Notes: a model not told the origin generated them from the sequence alone. Numbered from the stretch's first letter, positions 15,139 through 26,429 are shown. The stretch is 64,000 nt of DNA from [Actinomadura] parvosata subsp. kistnae (GCF_900323885.1 NZ_OOHJ01000018.1:248001-312000); one strand, 5' to 3'. Made by a program: numbers and translations.

Positions 15139-17900
15139 CCGGTTCGGGGGGACCGGTGCCGCCGGGGTGCGCGATCGTGGGACGGGACGGCGAGCGGGAG
15201 GAGCTGGCCGCGTTCCTGGCGGCGAGTGGCGGGCAGGCGCTCGTGCTGCGGGGTGAGACCGGGGTGGGCAAGAGCGCCCTGCTCGATCACGCGGCGGGCC
15301 TCGCCGCCGCCCAGAGGTACGACGTGGTGCGGGCCGCCGGGGTCGAGGCGGAGGCGGAGCTGCCCTTCGCCGGCCTGCACCAGCTCCTCTACCCGCTGCT
15401 CCCCCACCTGTCCGGGCTCGACGACGGGCACCGGGCGGTGTTCGACGTCGTGTTCGGGCTGCGTGCGGGCGGGGCGCCGTCGATCATGTCGCTCGGCATC
15501 GCCGTCCTCGACCTGCTGGCCGTGGCGGCGTCGCAGGAGCGGCCGCTGCTGCTCGTGCTCGACGACGGCCAGTGGCTGGACGCCTCCAGCATCGAGGTGT
15601 GCGGGTTCGTGGGGCGCAGGCTGGCGGGCGGCTCCGTGAAGCTGCTGATCGCGGTGCGCTCGGACGTGGCCTCGCGGTTCGACACGGCCGCGCTGCCCGA
15701 GCTGCCGGTGACGGCCCTGCCGGACGAGGCCGCCGGACGGCTGCTGGACCTGCGCCATCCGCGGCTCGCCCCGCCGGCCCGGCGCGTGGTCCTGGAGCAC
15801 GCCCGGGGCAACCCGCTGGCCCTGCTGGAGCTGCCGTCCTCCGTGGGGGCGGGCGAGCCGGGCGGGTTCGGTGCGGTCCCGCTGTCGCGGCGCCTCCAGC
15901 ACGTGTACGGCCTGCGCATCGAGCGCCTGTCCGGCCCCGTACGCGAGGAGCTGCTGCGTGGCGCCCTGGACGGTGTCGGCGCGGGGCCGGGCGGGAGCCG
16001 GGTGAGCGGGGCGCGGTACCGCATGCGGGAGGCCGACGAGGCGGTGGCGGCGGGGCTGCTGGAGGTGGATCCCGCCACGGGCGACCTGGTGTTCCGGCAC
16101 CCGCTGGTGCGTTCGACGGTCGTCCAGCTCGCCACGCCGAACCAGCGGCGCGCCGCGCACGCCGAGCTCGCCCGGATGCACCGCGACGACGTCGAGCGGC
16201 GGGCGCGGCACCTCGCGGCCTCCCGGGTGGACCCGGACGAGGAGGTGGCCGCCGCGCTGGAGGCGGCGGCCGAGTCGGCGACGCGGCGCGGCGGCGCGGT
16301 GGCCGCCGTGGCGTGGCTGACGCGCGCGGCCGAGCTGAGCGAGACGCCGGACGCCCGGTCCCGGCGGCTCGGCGACGCCGCCTTCATCGCCGGGCACGCG
16401 GCGCTGCTGGACCAGGCGCAGCGGCTGGTCCGCGCGGACCCGGCGCCGGGCCGGTCGGAGTCGCCCGCCACGGCCATCGCCGCCGCGTACGTGGCCCTGT
16501 ACGAGGACGGCGACGTCCGCTCCGCGCACCACCGGGTGGCGGCGGCGATCGAGCACCTGAGCGACCCCCACCACCAGAGGGCCGGGGTCGTCGACGGCGG
16601 CGCGGAGGTGCTCACCCGGCTGGTGGACCTGCTGCTCGCCACCAGCCTGTACGCCGGCGACAGCGCGTCGTGGCACCGTACGGAACAGCTCATGGACGCC
16701 CTGGGCGACCGGGTCGACCCGCGCTCGGCGATCTACCGGGACGCCTGGAGCGACGTGGTCCGCCACGGCGCGGGCGTGGGCGGGCGGGTGGAGCGCGCGT
16801 TCGCCGACGTGTCGGCGCTGGAGCCGTGGGACGTCTCCCGCCTGGCCGTGGCCGCCTACCACGTGGACACGCTGGGCCGCTACCGCCCGTACCTGCGACG
16901 GGCCGTAGACCGCGAGGTGGAGACGGGCGCCGTCGCGAACGGCATGACCATGCTGCACCTGATCATGCTCGACCAGCTCGCCGCCGGCGAGTGGGACGAC
17001 GCCGAGCGCACGGGACGGCGCGCGCTGGAGCTGAACACCGCGCACGGCAACGCGTTGTTCGCCCACCACACCCGCGCGTACCTGGGGCTGCTGGCCGCCG
17101 TCCGGGGCAGGGTGGAGCAGGCGCGCGAGGCGCAGGCGGTCGTGGACGCCTGGGCGCGCCCGCGCGGCATCGGCTTCCTGACCCAGGTCGCGGACGCGGT
17201 CGGCACGGCGGCGGCGCTGAGCGAGGGCGACTACGAGGCGGCCTACCTGCACGCGATCGGCATCACCCGCCCGGGCGCCTTCGAGGCGTATGCGCACCAG
17301 GCGCCGCGCACGTTGCTGGACCTGGTCGAGGCGGCCGTGCACACGGGGCGGCTGGAGCAGGCCCGTCGGCACGCCGGCGCCGCCCTGGACGCCGGGCTGC
17401 CCGGCATCTCCCCGCGACTGGCCATGATCACGTACGGCGCGGTGGCCATGACGACCGGCGACGACCGGGAGGCCGACGACATGTACGCCAGGGCCGAGGC
17501 CGCGGGCGGCGGTTTCCCGTTCGAGCTGGCCCGCATCCGGCTCGCGCACGGCGTGCGGCTGCGGCACACGCAGGGGCCGAAGGCGGCCCGGCCGCTCCTC
17601 GCCGGCGCCGCCGGGACGTTCGAGCAGCTCGGCGCGGCGGGCTGGGCCGAGCGCGCCCAGACCGAGCTGCGCGCCACGGGGCTGCCCGCCGGCGCCTCGC
17701 CCGTCCACCTGGCCGAGCTGACCTGGCAGGAGCGCCGGATCGCGGAGCTGGCGGCGAGCGGGCTGACGAACAAGGAGATCGGCGAGCGCATGCACCTGTC
17801 GCCGCGCACGGTCAGCTCGCACCTGTACCGGGTGTTCCCGAAGCTGGGTATCGCCTCGCGCGCCGCACTGCGCGACGCCCTGGCCAAAGCCGCCCACTGA
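15135..17900 (+). CDS. LAL-type LuxR transcriptional regulator
   Basis: 921 residues from the ATG at 15135, which overlaps the LLM stop codon (ATGA); further upstream the same frame is open but runs through the LLM gene. ATPase domain with CAIVGRDGEREEL, Walker A LRGETGVGKSALL about residue 37-49, Walker B LLLVLDDGQWLD; a long helical middle; and C-terminal LuxR HTH (LTWQERRIAELAASGLTNKEIGERMHLS, then RTVSSHLYRVFPKLGI). It is a paralogue of the LAL gene at 11.3-14.2 kb and is read divergently from it. The pair flanks only the small LLM gene, which is a plausible target. Confidence 0.9.
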   Translation: MTGSGGPVPPGCAIVGRDGEREELAAFLAASGGQALVLRGETGVGKSALLDHAAGLAAAQRYDVVRAAGVEAEAELPFAGLHQLLYPLLPHLSGLDDGHRAVFDVVFGLRAGGAPSIMSLGIAVLDLLAVAASQERPLLLVLDDGQWLDASSIEVCGFVGRRLAGGSVKLLIAVRSDVASRFDTAALPELPVTALPDEAAGRLLDLRHPRLAPPARRVVLEHARGNPLALLELPSSVGAGEPGGFGAVPLSRRLQHVYGLRIERLSGPVREELLRGALDGVGAGPGGSRVSGARYRMREADEAVAAGLLEVDPATGDLVFRHPLVRSTVVQLATPNQRRAAHAELARMHRDDVERRARHLAASRVDPDEEVAAALEAAAESATRRGGAVAAVAWLTRAAELSETPDARSRRLGDAAFIAGHAALLDQAQRLVRADPAPGRSESPATAIAAAYVALYEDGDVRSAHHRVAAAIEHLSDPHHQRAGVVDGGAEVLTRLVDLLLATSLYAGDSASWHRTEQLMDALGDRVDPRSAIYRDAWSDVVRHGAGVGGRVERAFADVSALEPWDVSRLAVAAYHVDTLGRYRPYLRRAVDREVETGAVANGMTMLHLIMLDQLAAGEWDDAERTGRRALELNTAHGNALFAHHTRAYLGLLAAVRGRVEQAREAQAVVDAWARPRGIGFLTQVADAVGTAAALSEGDYEAAYLHAIGITRPGAFEAYAHQAPRTLLDLVEAAVHTGRLEQARRHAGAALDAGLPGISPRLAMITYGAVAMTTGDDREADDMYARAEAAGGGFPFELARIRLAHGVRLRHTQGPKAARPLLAGAAGTFEQLGAAGWAERAQTELRATGLPAGASPVHLAELTWQERRIAELAASGLTNKEIGERMHLSPRTVSSHLYRVFPKLGIASRAALRDALAKAAH

Positions 17901-18000
17901 CGGCTCGCCGTGAGGCGCGAGCGCCTCGTCCGGCGGGCCGTCGTCTGGCGTGGACGCCCCGTTCGGCGCGTTGTGAGGCACAGGAGCCTCGCCCGGCGCC

Positions 18001-18063
18001 CCGCCGTCAGGCTTGGACATCCCGCCGTCAGGCTTGGACATCCTGCCGTCAGGCACGGATGCC
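18001..18063. repeat. 21-bp tandem repeat spanning the hydrolase stop codon
   Basis: Three copies (18001-18021, 18022-18042, 18043-18063). The third is the 3' end of the leftward alpha/beta hydrolase gene and holds its TGA (18049-18051). In that frame the region after the stop reads RQDVQA-stop and then RRDVQA-stop. The spacer between the converging LAL and hydrolase genes holds nothing else clear. Confidence 0.85.
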
Positions 18064-18783
18064 TCGTTCGGCCAGCCAGAGCAGGACGTAGTCGGCGACC
18101 GCCCGCCACCCGCTGTCCACGACCAGCGAGTGGGCGCGGTCGGGGAACTGCTTGAGGCTGCTCACCGCCGTCGAGTCCCCGTACAGCTTGTAGACCGCGC
18201 GGGTGGCGGAGTCGGGCACCAGCCGGTCCTCCTGGCCGGAGATCAGCAGCAGCGGGCCGCGGGCGGTGTTGCCGGTGTCCACGTCGGCGCGGGGGTGGGG
18301 GCCGCCCAGGTCGGCCAGCAGCCGGGACGGTGCGGGGACGGCGTGCCGCTCGAAGAGCCGCGCCGACTCCTCCTCCGTGACCGCGTTCGCGAACAGCCGC
18401 CGGAACAGCCCGGCGTCCAGCGTGGCCGGCCACCGCTCGCGCGGGACCTGGCCGGCCGGGACGGGGGCGATGGCGACCGCGGCGCGGCCGAGGTTCGTGC
18501 CGAGGAGGTGCTGGGCGATCAGGCCGCCCACCGAGTGGCCGACGATCACCGGCGGGGTGTCGAACGAGCGGACGATGCGCGCGTAGTGCTCGGTGAGCGC
18601 GTCGAGGCCCACCTCGCGGGGGCCGCCCTGGAGCCGGCGGGCCTCCGCGACCGTGGCGGGCTCGCCCGGCCAGCCGGGCACCGAGACAGCGAACCCCAGC
18701 CTGGAGAACCGTTCGTCCCACGGCTCCCAGGACAGCGCGTGCAGCCACACGCCGTGGATGAAGACGATGGGGGTGGGGTTCAC
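18049..18783 (-). CDS. Alpha/beta hydrolase
   Basis: 244 residues, no signal peptide. Alpha/beta-hydrolase fold: oxyanion region FIHGVWLHALSWEPW, nucleophile elbow GHSVGG (Ser84), acid in SGQEDRLVP, and His in FPDRAHSLV. This matches soluble esterase/lactonase-like hydrolases of about 240-280 residues. Substrate cannot be assigned. It lies downstream of the tannase-family gene, in the same direction but 210 bp away, with a repeat tract between, so cotranscription is uncertain. Confidence 0.85.
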   Translation of the reverse strand: MNPTPIVFIHGVWLHALSWEPWDERFSRLGFAVSVPGWPGEPATVAEARRLQGGPREVGLDALTEHYARIVRSFDTPPVIVGHSVGGLIAQHLLGTNLGRAAVAIAPVPAGQVPRERWPATLDAGLFRRLFANAVTEEESARLFERHAVPAPSRLLADLGGPHPRADVDTGNTARGPLLLISGQEDRLVPDSATRAVYKLYGDSTAVSSLKQFPDRAHSLVVDSGWRAVADYVLLWLAERGIRA

Positions 18784-18889
18784 GGATCCTCCGTAGGCGC
18801 TGGACGTGGCTCAAGGATCGGGCGGGCGGCCCACCGGCGGGAACAGTCGAATGACTGAATGTCAGAGGCAAAAGCCGGGATGGGGGCCG

Positions 18890-18985
18890 GAGCCCGGGGC
18901 CGCCTCGCGAAGGCCCGGGCCGCAGCCCGAGGGCCCGGGCCGCATCGCGAGGGCCCGGGGCCGCACGCGCGCGGCCCCGGTCCGC
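18890..18985. repeat. 20-21 bp GC-rich tandem repeat after the tannase-family gene
   Basis: About four imperfect copies of a unit near TGCGGCCCGGGCCCTCGCGA (minus strand). Units measure 20 or 21 bp, differing in a C run (GGCCC or GGCCCC). If the short runs are under-called, the true period is 21. The rest of the 210-bp spacer shows no gene. Confidence 0.65.
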
Positions 18986-18992
18986 GGGCCGG

Positions 18993-20708
18993 TCAGTGGC
19001 GGGGCTGGACGCACCGGTAGCTCGCCGCGTCGGCCACGTCCCCGTGGCCGGTGTAGCGGGAGACGGACGGGTAGAGGCACAGCTCGCGCGTGACCGTCTT
19101 GCCGGAGGAGTCCTTGACGGCGGCGCTCAGCGTCCGGGGGGCCTTGCCCTGCTCGACCCAGGCGGTCAGGGCGCCCAGGGCGTCGGTCGGCACGGGGCCG
19201 GTGCTGCCGGTGTTGCCGCAGTGGTCCACGCCGGGGGCGAGGAACAGCCGGTAGAAGTCGTCGACCCGGTGCGCGCCGCCCATGGCGCGCTCCACCCGCT
19301 GGCGGTAGTCCACGGTGCCCTGCGTCGGGATGAGCTGGTCGGCGTACCCGTGCCAGGTCAGCAGCTTGCCGCCGGACCTGCGGAAGGCCGACAGGTCGGG
19401 GTCGTCGGTGCCGATGACCTTGTCGTACTCGGCCTGCGACTGCGCGAACAGCTTGGCGAACTCGGCGTAGGTGATCGTCGAGACGTCGAAGGACGGCTGG
19501 CGCTTGAGCCACGTCGCGACCCAGGCGGCCGGCACGGGGAACGGCTGGCCTACCCGCTGACCGTCGGCGCCGGGCTTGGTGGCGGCGAGGTCGAAGGCGG
19601 CGCCGACGGGGATGCCGGACCACAACTTCCTGCCGGACGGGGTGCGGGGGCCGTCCCAGATCTTGCGGACGACGGCGGCGTCGGCGGCGGTGATGGTCTC
19701 CTGCTCGCCGTCGCACTCGACCGTCCTGCCGATCAGCTCGCGCGGGTCGAAGCGGCACTTCGCCGGGTCGCCGATGAGCCCGTCGCGGGCGCCGTCGAGG
19801 GGGTCGCACGCCTTGACGGCGGCCTGGGCGAACAGGGCGAACTCGCAGGCGGCCGGGTACGTCTTCTCCTGGTTCATGACGACCTGCGGCCACAGGGTGG
19901 CGACCTCGAACTCGTCCCAGTTGATGCCGGGGGCGGTGGCGAGGATGCCGTCGTAGTCGCCGGGGTGGCGCTGGGCCTCCATGTAGCCCTGGCGGCCGCC
20001 GGTCGAGCAGCCGTTCCAGTACGAGTAGGAGGCGGGCTTGCCGTACACGGCGGAGATGACCTGCTTGGCGACGAGCGTCATCTCGTGCACGGAGCGGTCG
20101 GCGAAGTTCTTCAGCAGCGCGGTGTCGACCTTGCCGGCATCGTCGAGCGCCCAGGCGGTGTCGATGTAGGTGCTGACGCCCGCGTCGGTGGTCGCGGTGG
20201 CGTAGCCGGCCTTGACCGCGCCGGCCAGCGCCGCTCCGTAGTCGCCGGCGGCGAAGGCGCTGCCGCCGACCGCCTGGAAGCGCCCGTTCCAGCCCTGCTC
20301 GGGCAGCCACACCTGCACCTTGGCGTGGTCGTCCACGCCCGGGTGGGTGAGCGTGACGGTGACCGCGCAGTGGGCCGGCACGTCGGGGACGTCCACGGCG
20401 GGCAGCGGCGTCACCGCGGGCACGTGCACGGTGCCCGCCTCGTGGCGCTGCGCCGTCACGGACTCCACCGTCGTGCCCGCGGGGGCTTTGACGGAGATGT
20501 CCGCACACATGAACGCGCCGGCGGCCGGCACACTGGCGGCGGAGGAGGTGCTGACCGGCGACGCGGTGGCGGCGGAGGCGGTGACCGGTGGCGCGGTGGC
20601 GGCCGGTGCTGTGGCGGCCGGTGCTGTGGCGGCCGAGGCGCTGACCGGGAGGCAGAGCGCCGCCGCCAGGGGCACACCGGCCGCCAGGACGGCCAGGAGT
20701 CTTTTCAT
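18993..20708 (-). CDS. Secreted tannase/feruloyl-esterase family protein
   Basis: 571 residues from the ATG at 20708; the frame extends further upstream, but this start has GGGA nearby and is followed by a signal peptide (MKRLLAVLAAGVPLAAALCL to the ASA-AT site). A mature N-terminal Ala/Thr/Pro tract of about 35 residues precedes the catalytic domain. The family CS-D-HC arrangement is visible: nucleophile in NGCSTGGRQG, acid in HGYADQLIP, and PGVDHCGN, with the two cysteines flanking Ser and His. Such enzymes release ferulic or gallic acid from plant polymers. It diverges from a second secreted hydrolase and shares a duplicated promoter with it, so the two are probably co-regulated. Confidence 0.9.
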   Translation of the reverse strand: MKRLLAVLAAGVPLAAALCLPVSASAATAPAATAPAATAPPVTASAATASPVSTSSAASVPAAGAFMCADISVKAPAGTTVESVTAQRHEAGTVHVPAVTPLPAVDVPDVPAHCAVTVTLTHPGVDDHAKVQVWLPEQGWNGRFQAVGGSAFAAGDYGAALAGAVKAGYATATTDAGVSTYIDTAWALDDAGKVDTALLKNFADRSVHEMTLVAKQVISAVYGKPASYSYWNGCSTGGRQGYMEAQRHPGDYDGILATAPGINWDEFEVATLWPQVVMNQEKTYPAACEFALFAQAAVKACDPLDGARDGLIGDPAKCRFDPRELIGRTVECDGEQETITAADAAVVRKIWDGPRTPSGRKLWSGIPVGAAFDLAATKPGADGQRVGQPFPVPAAWVATWLKRQPSFDVSTITYAEFAKLFAQSQAEYDKVIGTDDPDLSAFRRSGGKLLTWHGYADQLIPTQGTVDYRQRVERAMGGAHRVDDFYRLFLAPGVDHCGNTGSTGPVPTDALGALTAWVEQGKAPRTLSAAVKDSSGKTVTRELCLYPSVSRYTGHGDVADAASYRCVQPRH

Positions 20709-20772
20709 GAGGTTCCCATCGCTGAGTGGGGTGATCGCTGAGGAGGGGGTCCGGCCGGACTCCGTTGCGGTG

Positions 20773-20998
20773 CCCTCACTCTGGTCCGCCCGCCGGGCGC
20801 GGCACATCAGTCACATGACGGCCGAACCGGACGGGTCCGCTTCCGTTCGTACGGCGGGGGCCGGGCCGCCGAGTTCCGTTCGTACGGCGGGGGCCGGGCC
20901 GCCGAGCCGTCCCGCACACCCCGCACCGGCACCTTTCACCGCAGGTTGACCGTCATGTGACTGATGTGGCGGCGCCCCCTCGCGGCCGAGAGTGAGGG
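20773..20998. promoter_or_regulatory. Duplicated divergent promoter/operator of two secreted hydrolases
   Basis: The 18-bp element CGTCATGTGACTGATGTG occurs rightward at 20951-20968 and leftward at 20803-20820 without mismatch. Each is followed, after exactly 20 bp, by AGAGTGAGGG (20989-20998 rightward, 20773-20782 leftward). Start codons follow 50 and 64 bp later. Identity of both elements and spacing indicates the same regulator and a matched promoter architecture on both sides. Confidence 0.75.
20841..20906. repeat. 33-bp tandem direct repeat between the divergent promoters
   Basis: Two identical copies (20841-20873 and 20874-20906), starting TTCCGTTCGTACGGCGGGGG. They lie between the two promoter elements, so they set the distance between the divergent units. 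Period is a multiple of three although the site is non-coding. Confidence 0.85.
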
Positions 20999-21048
20999 TG
21001 GCGCCGCCCGTCCGGGCGGCGCCGCTGGAACGCTCGGAAGGAAGTCCC

Positions 21049-21890
21049 ATGGTCAGCATCAAGCGGCGGCTCCTGCTGGGAGCCCTGTCGGCGGGCGCCG
21101 CGCTCGGCGCCCTCGTCGTCGCCGGCCCGCGAACGCCGCCACCGTGCCCGCCACCGGGCCCGCCACCACCGCGCCCGGCAAGCCCACGATCGTGCTGGAG
21201 CACGGCGCGTTCGCCGACGCGTCGAGCTGGAACGGCGTGATCGAGGAGCTGCGCAAGGACGGCTACCCGGTCATCGCGACGGCCAACCCGCTGCGCGGGC
21301 CCGCGAGCGACGCCGCCGCGCTGCGCAGCGTCCTCGACCACGTGAAGGGCCCGAAGATCCTGGTGGGGCACTCCTACGGCGGCTCGGTCATCAGCACGGC
21401 CGGCGCGAACGACCCGCAGGTCAAGGCGCTCGTGTACGTCGCGGCGTTCCTGCCCGCCCCCGGCGAGACCGCGCTGGAGCTGACGAACAAGTTCCCCGGC
21501 TCCACGCTGCCGGACGCGCTCGACCCGACGCCGTTCACCCTGCCGGGCGGCGGCACCGGCACCGACCTCTCCATCAAGGCCGACAAGTTCCGCCACCAGT
21601 TCGCCGCTGACGTGCCGGCCCGCGCGGCCGCGCTGATGGCCGCCACGCAGCGGCCCATCGCCCAGTCGGCGCTGGAGGAGAAGGCCGAGGTGGCCGCCTG
21701 GAAGGACAAGCCGAGCTGGGACGTCATCACGACCGAGGACCGCAACATCCCGGCGGCGGCGCAGCGCTTCATGGCCGAGCGCGCCCACGCGCACATGACC
21801 GAGGTCCGCGCCTCGCACTCGGTGGCCGTCTCCCACCCGAAGACGGTGGCCCGGGTGATCGAGAGCGCCGCCCGCGCGACCGCCGGATAA
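21049..21890 (+). pseudogene. Secreted alpha/beta hydrolase, frameshifted after the signal peptide
   Basis: ATG at 21049 with GGAAGGAAG upstream encodes a Tat/Sec-like signal (MVSIKRRLLLGALSAGAALG, LVVAGP). The mature enzyme (NAATVPATGP to the end) is in the next frame. Restoring one G near 21129 gives AGPANAATVPAT and a continuous 280-residue protein, with the total then divisible by three. Enzyme motifs: VLEHGAFADASSWNGVI, nucleophile GHSYGG, and a late His in ASHSVAVSHP. It resembles the EstC/pyrethroid-hydrolase-like alpha/beta hydrolases of actinomycetes. Nothing else is damaged, so a sequence error or very recent mutation is likely. Confidence 0.8.
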
Positions 21891-21914
21891 AAAACTTTCT
21901 CCGGCCGATGTCGA

Positions 21915-21959
21915 TTCCTGCCGCGCGCGTTCGACGCATGGGTGAGAGCACGGCAGGAA
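21915..21959 (+). promoter_or_regulatory. Inverted repeat in the leader of the DHFR-like gene
   Basis: TTCCTGCCG (21915-21923) and CGGCAGGAA (21951-21959) are perfect 9-bp arms 27 bp apart, directly before the ribosome-binding site of the gene starting at 21977. It could be a leader stem or an operator; no more can be said. Confidence 0.3.
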
Positions 21960-21976
21960 CGCATTCAGGAGATGTC

Positions 21977-22549
21977 ATGGGCAACGTGATCATGCACAAC
22001 GTGGTGTCGGTCGACGGTTTCATCGCCGACGAGCACGACCAGGTCGGGCCGCTGTTCGACTGGTACGCCAACGGCGACGTGCGGCTCACCGACGGGATCA
22101 TGGTCTCCGAGACGTCGGCCGCCTACGTCAGGCCGATCTGGGCGGGCATCGGGGCGATGGTGATCGGGCGGCGCCTGTTCGACCTCACCAACGGCTGGGA
22201 GGGCAGGCCGTCCGTGGGTGACCACGTGGTGGTGGTCTCGCACCGGCCCAGGCCCGAGGGCTGGCACCCCGAGGCCCCCTACCACTTCGTGGACGACGTG
22301 GCCCAGGCCGTCGAGCTGGCCAGGAAGCTCGCCGGCGGGCGCGACGTCGCGGTGGCGGCCGGCGAGGCCGGCGGCCAGGCCCTGGCGCTCGGCCTGGTGG
22401 ACGAGGTGGCGATGGACGTCGTGCCCGTGGTCTTCGGCTCGGGCAGGCGCTACTTCGGCTCCCTGGACGGGCAGCGCCTGCTGGAGGACCCGCACGTGGT
22501 CGTCCAGGGTGACCGCGTGCTGCACCTGGCCTTCCGGGTCCGCCGCTGA
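21977..22549 (+). CDS. Dihydrofolate reductase-like (RibD C-terminal domain) protein
   Basis: 190 residues; ATG at 21977 with AGGAGA six bases upstream. The RibD_C/DHFR-like fold is indicated by MHNVVSVDGFIAD at the start, GAMVIGRRLFDLTNGW, VVVVSHRP, VAAGEAGGQALALGLVDEVAMDVVPVVFGSGRRYF and a short final strand. Such proteins are NADPH-binding reductases of unknown substrate, common as single copies in Actinobacteria and distinct from folate DHFR. It stands alone between the hydrolase and the converging peptide transporter operon. Confidence 0.9.
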   Translation: MGNVIMHNVVSVDGFIADEHDQVGPLFDWYANGDVRLTDGIMVSETSAAYVRPIWAGIGAMVIGRRLFDLTNGWEGRPSVGDHVVVVSHRPRPEGWHPEAPYHFVDDVAQAVELARKLAGGRDVAVAAGEAGGQALALGLVDEVAMDVVPVVFGSGRRYFGSLDGQRLLEDPHVVVQGDRVLHLAFRVRR

Positions 22550-22572
22550 CCGCGTCCCGCACCGAAGGGAAC

Positions 22573-24576
<2,004 letters not shown>

Positions 24577-24591
24577 GTACGAAACCTCCTG

Positions 24592-25473
24592 CTAGCGCCG
24601 CCGGAGGCGGACCTCGAAGACGTCCCTCAGCCCGTCGCCGATGAAGTTGAAGGCGAGGACGATGAGGATGATGGCGATGCCGGGCGGGTAGAGCAGCCAC
24701 CAGTGGCCGCTGAAGGTGTCCGACAGGCCGTCCGACAACATGCCGCCCCAGTTCGCCGCGGGTGGCGGCACTCCCAGGCCGAGGAACGACAGGTAGGCCA
24801 CGTACAGGATGGCGTCGGCGACCTGGAAGGTGGCGTTGACGATCACGGTGCCGATGGCGTTCGGGATGATGTGCCGGCGCACGGCGCGCCCGCCGGTGCC
24901 GCCCATGCCGCGCATCGCCATGACGTACTCGCGGGTGCGCAGCGTCAGCGCCTCGCCGCGCACCAGGCGGGCGGGGCCGAGCCAGGCGAAGGCGCCGATG
25001 ATGACGATGAGCATCGGCACGGTCGGCGTCACGATCGAGGCCATGAGCATGAACAGGAACAGCGCCGGGATCGACATCATCGCGTCGACCACCCGCATCA
25101 TGACCGCGTCCACCCAGCTCCCGGCGAACCCGGCGATGGCGCCCCAGATCGTGCCCACGACGGTGGCGAGCAGGCCGGCGGCCAGGCCGACCACGATGGA
25201 CGTCTGGCCGCCCAGCATCAGCCGGCCGAGCTGGTCGTAGCCGACGCCGTCGGTGCCGAGCGGGTGCCCGTCCGTGCCGGGCGTCAGGAAGACCTTGGTC
25301 AGGTCGGTGTGCACCTGGTCGGTCTGGTAGAACAGCGGCCCCAGGAAGGAGAACGCGGCCAGCAGGACGAACAGGGCCACGCCCACCAGGGCGAGCCGGT
25401 TCTCGCAGAAGACCTCGAATCCCTGCCGCCACATCCCCCGGACGGGCGCCTCCTCCTCGTGCGGCGCGGTCAT
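24592..25473 (-). CDS. Peptide ABC transporter permease (DppC type)
   Basis: 293 residues from the ATG at 25473, which overlaps the stop of the other permease gene (ATGA). The first membrane helix is ALVGVALFVLLAAFSFLGP; the membrane-domain core has HPLGTDGVGYDQLGRLMLGGQTS, the hallmark of DppC/OppC, then WLGPARLVRGEALTLRTREYV and the EAA-like loop. Five to six helices. It pairs with the DppB-type permease to form the channel. Confidence 0.92.
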   Translation of the reverse strand: MTAPHEEEAPVRGMWRQGFEVFCENRLALVGVALFVLLAAFSFLGPLFYQTDQVHTDLTKVFLTPGTDGHPLGTDGVGYDQLGRLMLGGQTSIVVGLAAGLLATVVGTIWGAIAGFAGSWVDAVMMRVVDAMMSIPALFLFMLMASIVTPTVPMLIVIIGAFAWLGPARLVRGEALTLRTREYVMAMRGMGGTGGRAVRRHIIPNAIGTVIVNATFQVADAILYVAYLSFLGLGVPPPAANWGGMLSDGLSDTFSGHWWLLYPPGIAIILIVLAFNFIGDGLRDVFEVRLRRR

Positions 25474-26429
25474 GAGCGGCCTGCCTTCAGTCGTACGCGC
25501 GGATCGACCGCGGCGTAGAGCACGTCGGCGACCAGCGCGCCGAGCACCGTGGCCACCGAGATCAGCAGCGTGACGCCGAGCAGGATCGGATAGTCCCGCT
25601 TGAGCGCCGCCTGCCAGAACAGCAGCCCCATGCCCGGGTAGTTGAACAGCCGCTCGACGACGAGGGCGCCGCTGAACAGCGCGGGCAGGTACATGCCGAG
25701 CAGGGTGATGACGGGGAACAGGCCGTTGCGCAGCGTGTGCCCGACGATCACCCGGCCCTCCGACAGGCCCTTGCTGCGTGCCGTGCGGACGTAGTTCTCG
25801 TTCAGGTTGTCGACCATGGACGAGCGGACGTAGCGGGAGTAGACCGCGACCGTGAGGATCGTCAGCGTGAGCGTGGGCAGCACCAGCCCGGCCGGGTCGG
25901 CCAGCACCTCCGCCAGCGTGAAGCCCTGCGGGGCCTCGGGCGGCAGCACCGGCCACACCTGGGAGAACAGAATGATCATCATGAGACCCATGAAGAAGAT
26001 GGGCGTGGCGTAGGCCAGCAGCGACAGCCCGTTGATGGTGTAGTCGGGCCAGCGGTTACGCCGTACGGCCTGCACGACGCCCAGCGGCACGGCCACCACG
26101 ACCGCCAGGAACGTCGAGGCCAGCGACAGCAGCATGGTCTTGGGCAGCCGCTGCCAGATGGCCTCGGCCACGGACTGGTTGAGCTGGAAGGAGTAGCCCA
26201 GGTCGCCCTGGACCAGCCGCTGCAGGTACATCGCGTACTGCTGCCACAGCGGCCGGTCGTACCCCATCTCGTGGTTGAAGGCCGCGATCTGCTCCAGCGT
26301 CGCTTCCTTGCCCAGGATGGCCCTGGCCGCGCCTCCCGGCAGCAGGTGCAGGATCACGAACGTGATCAGCGTCACCAGGATGACGATGACCAGGGCCTGG
26401 CCGAGGCGGGTGAGGAGGTACCGGGTCAA
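25470..26429 (-). CDS. Peptide ABC transporter permease (DppB type)
   Basis: 319 residues. The start is a TTG at 26429, just after the binding-protein stop codon with no separate ribosome-binding site, so translation is probably coupled. The N-terminus (RYLLTRLGQALVIVILVTLITFVILHLLPG) is diagnostic for DppB/OppB. Further helices and the conserved loop YVRTARSKGLSEGRVIVGHTLRNGL follow. Confidence 0.92.
   Translation of the reverse strand: MTRYLLTRLGQALVIVILVTLITFVILHLLPGGAARAILGKEATLEQIAAFNHEMGYDRPLWQQYAMYLQRLVQGDLGYSFQLNQSVAEAIWQRLPKTMLLSLASTFLAVVVAVPLGVVQAVRRNRWPDYTINGLSLLAYATPIFFMGLMMIILFSQVWPVLPPEAPQGFTLAEVLADPAGLVLPTLTLTILTVAVYSRYVRSSMVDNLNENYVRTARSKGLSEGRVIVGHTLRNGLFPVITLLGMYLPALFSGALVVERLFNYPGMGLLFWQAALKRDYPILLGVTLLISVATVLGALVADVLYAAVDPRVRLKAGRS

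Noticed and set aside
14385..18056. A leftward reading frame of 1223 residues opposite the second LAL gene
   Set aside because: Its product is Arg/Pro/Gln-rich shadow sequence; the LAL protein on the other strand is supported over its whole length.
20964..21048. An upstream start that would put the whole secreted hydrolase in one frame
   Set aside because: It would lack the signal peptide and ribosome-binding site, which are both present at 21049 in the other frame; a one-base loss explains the data better.
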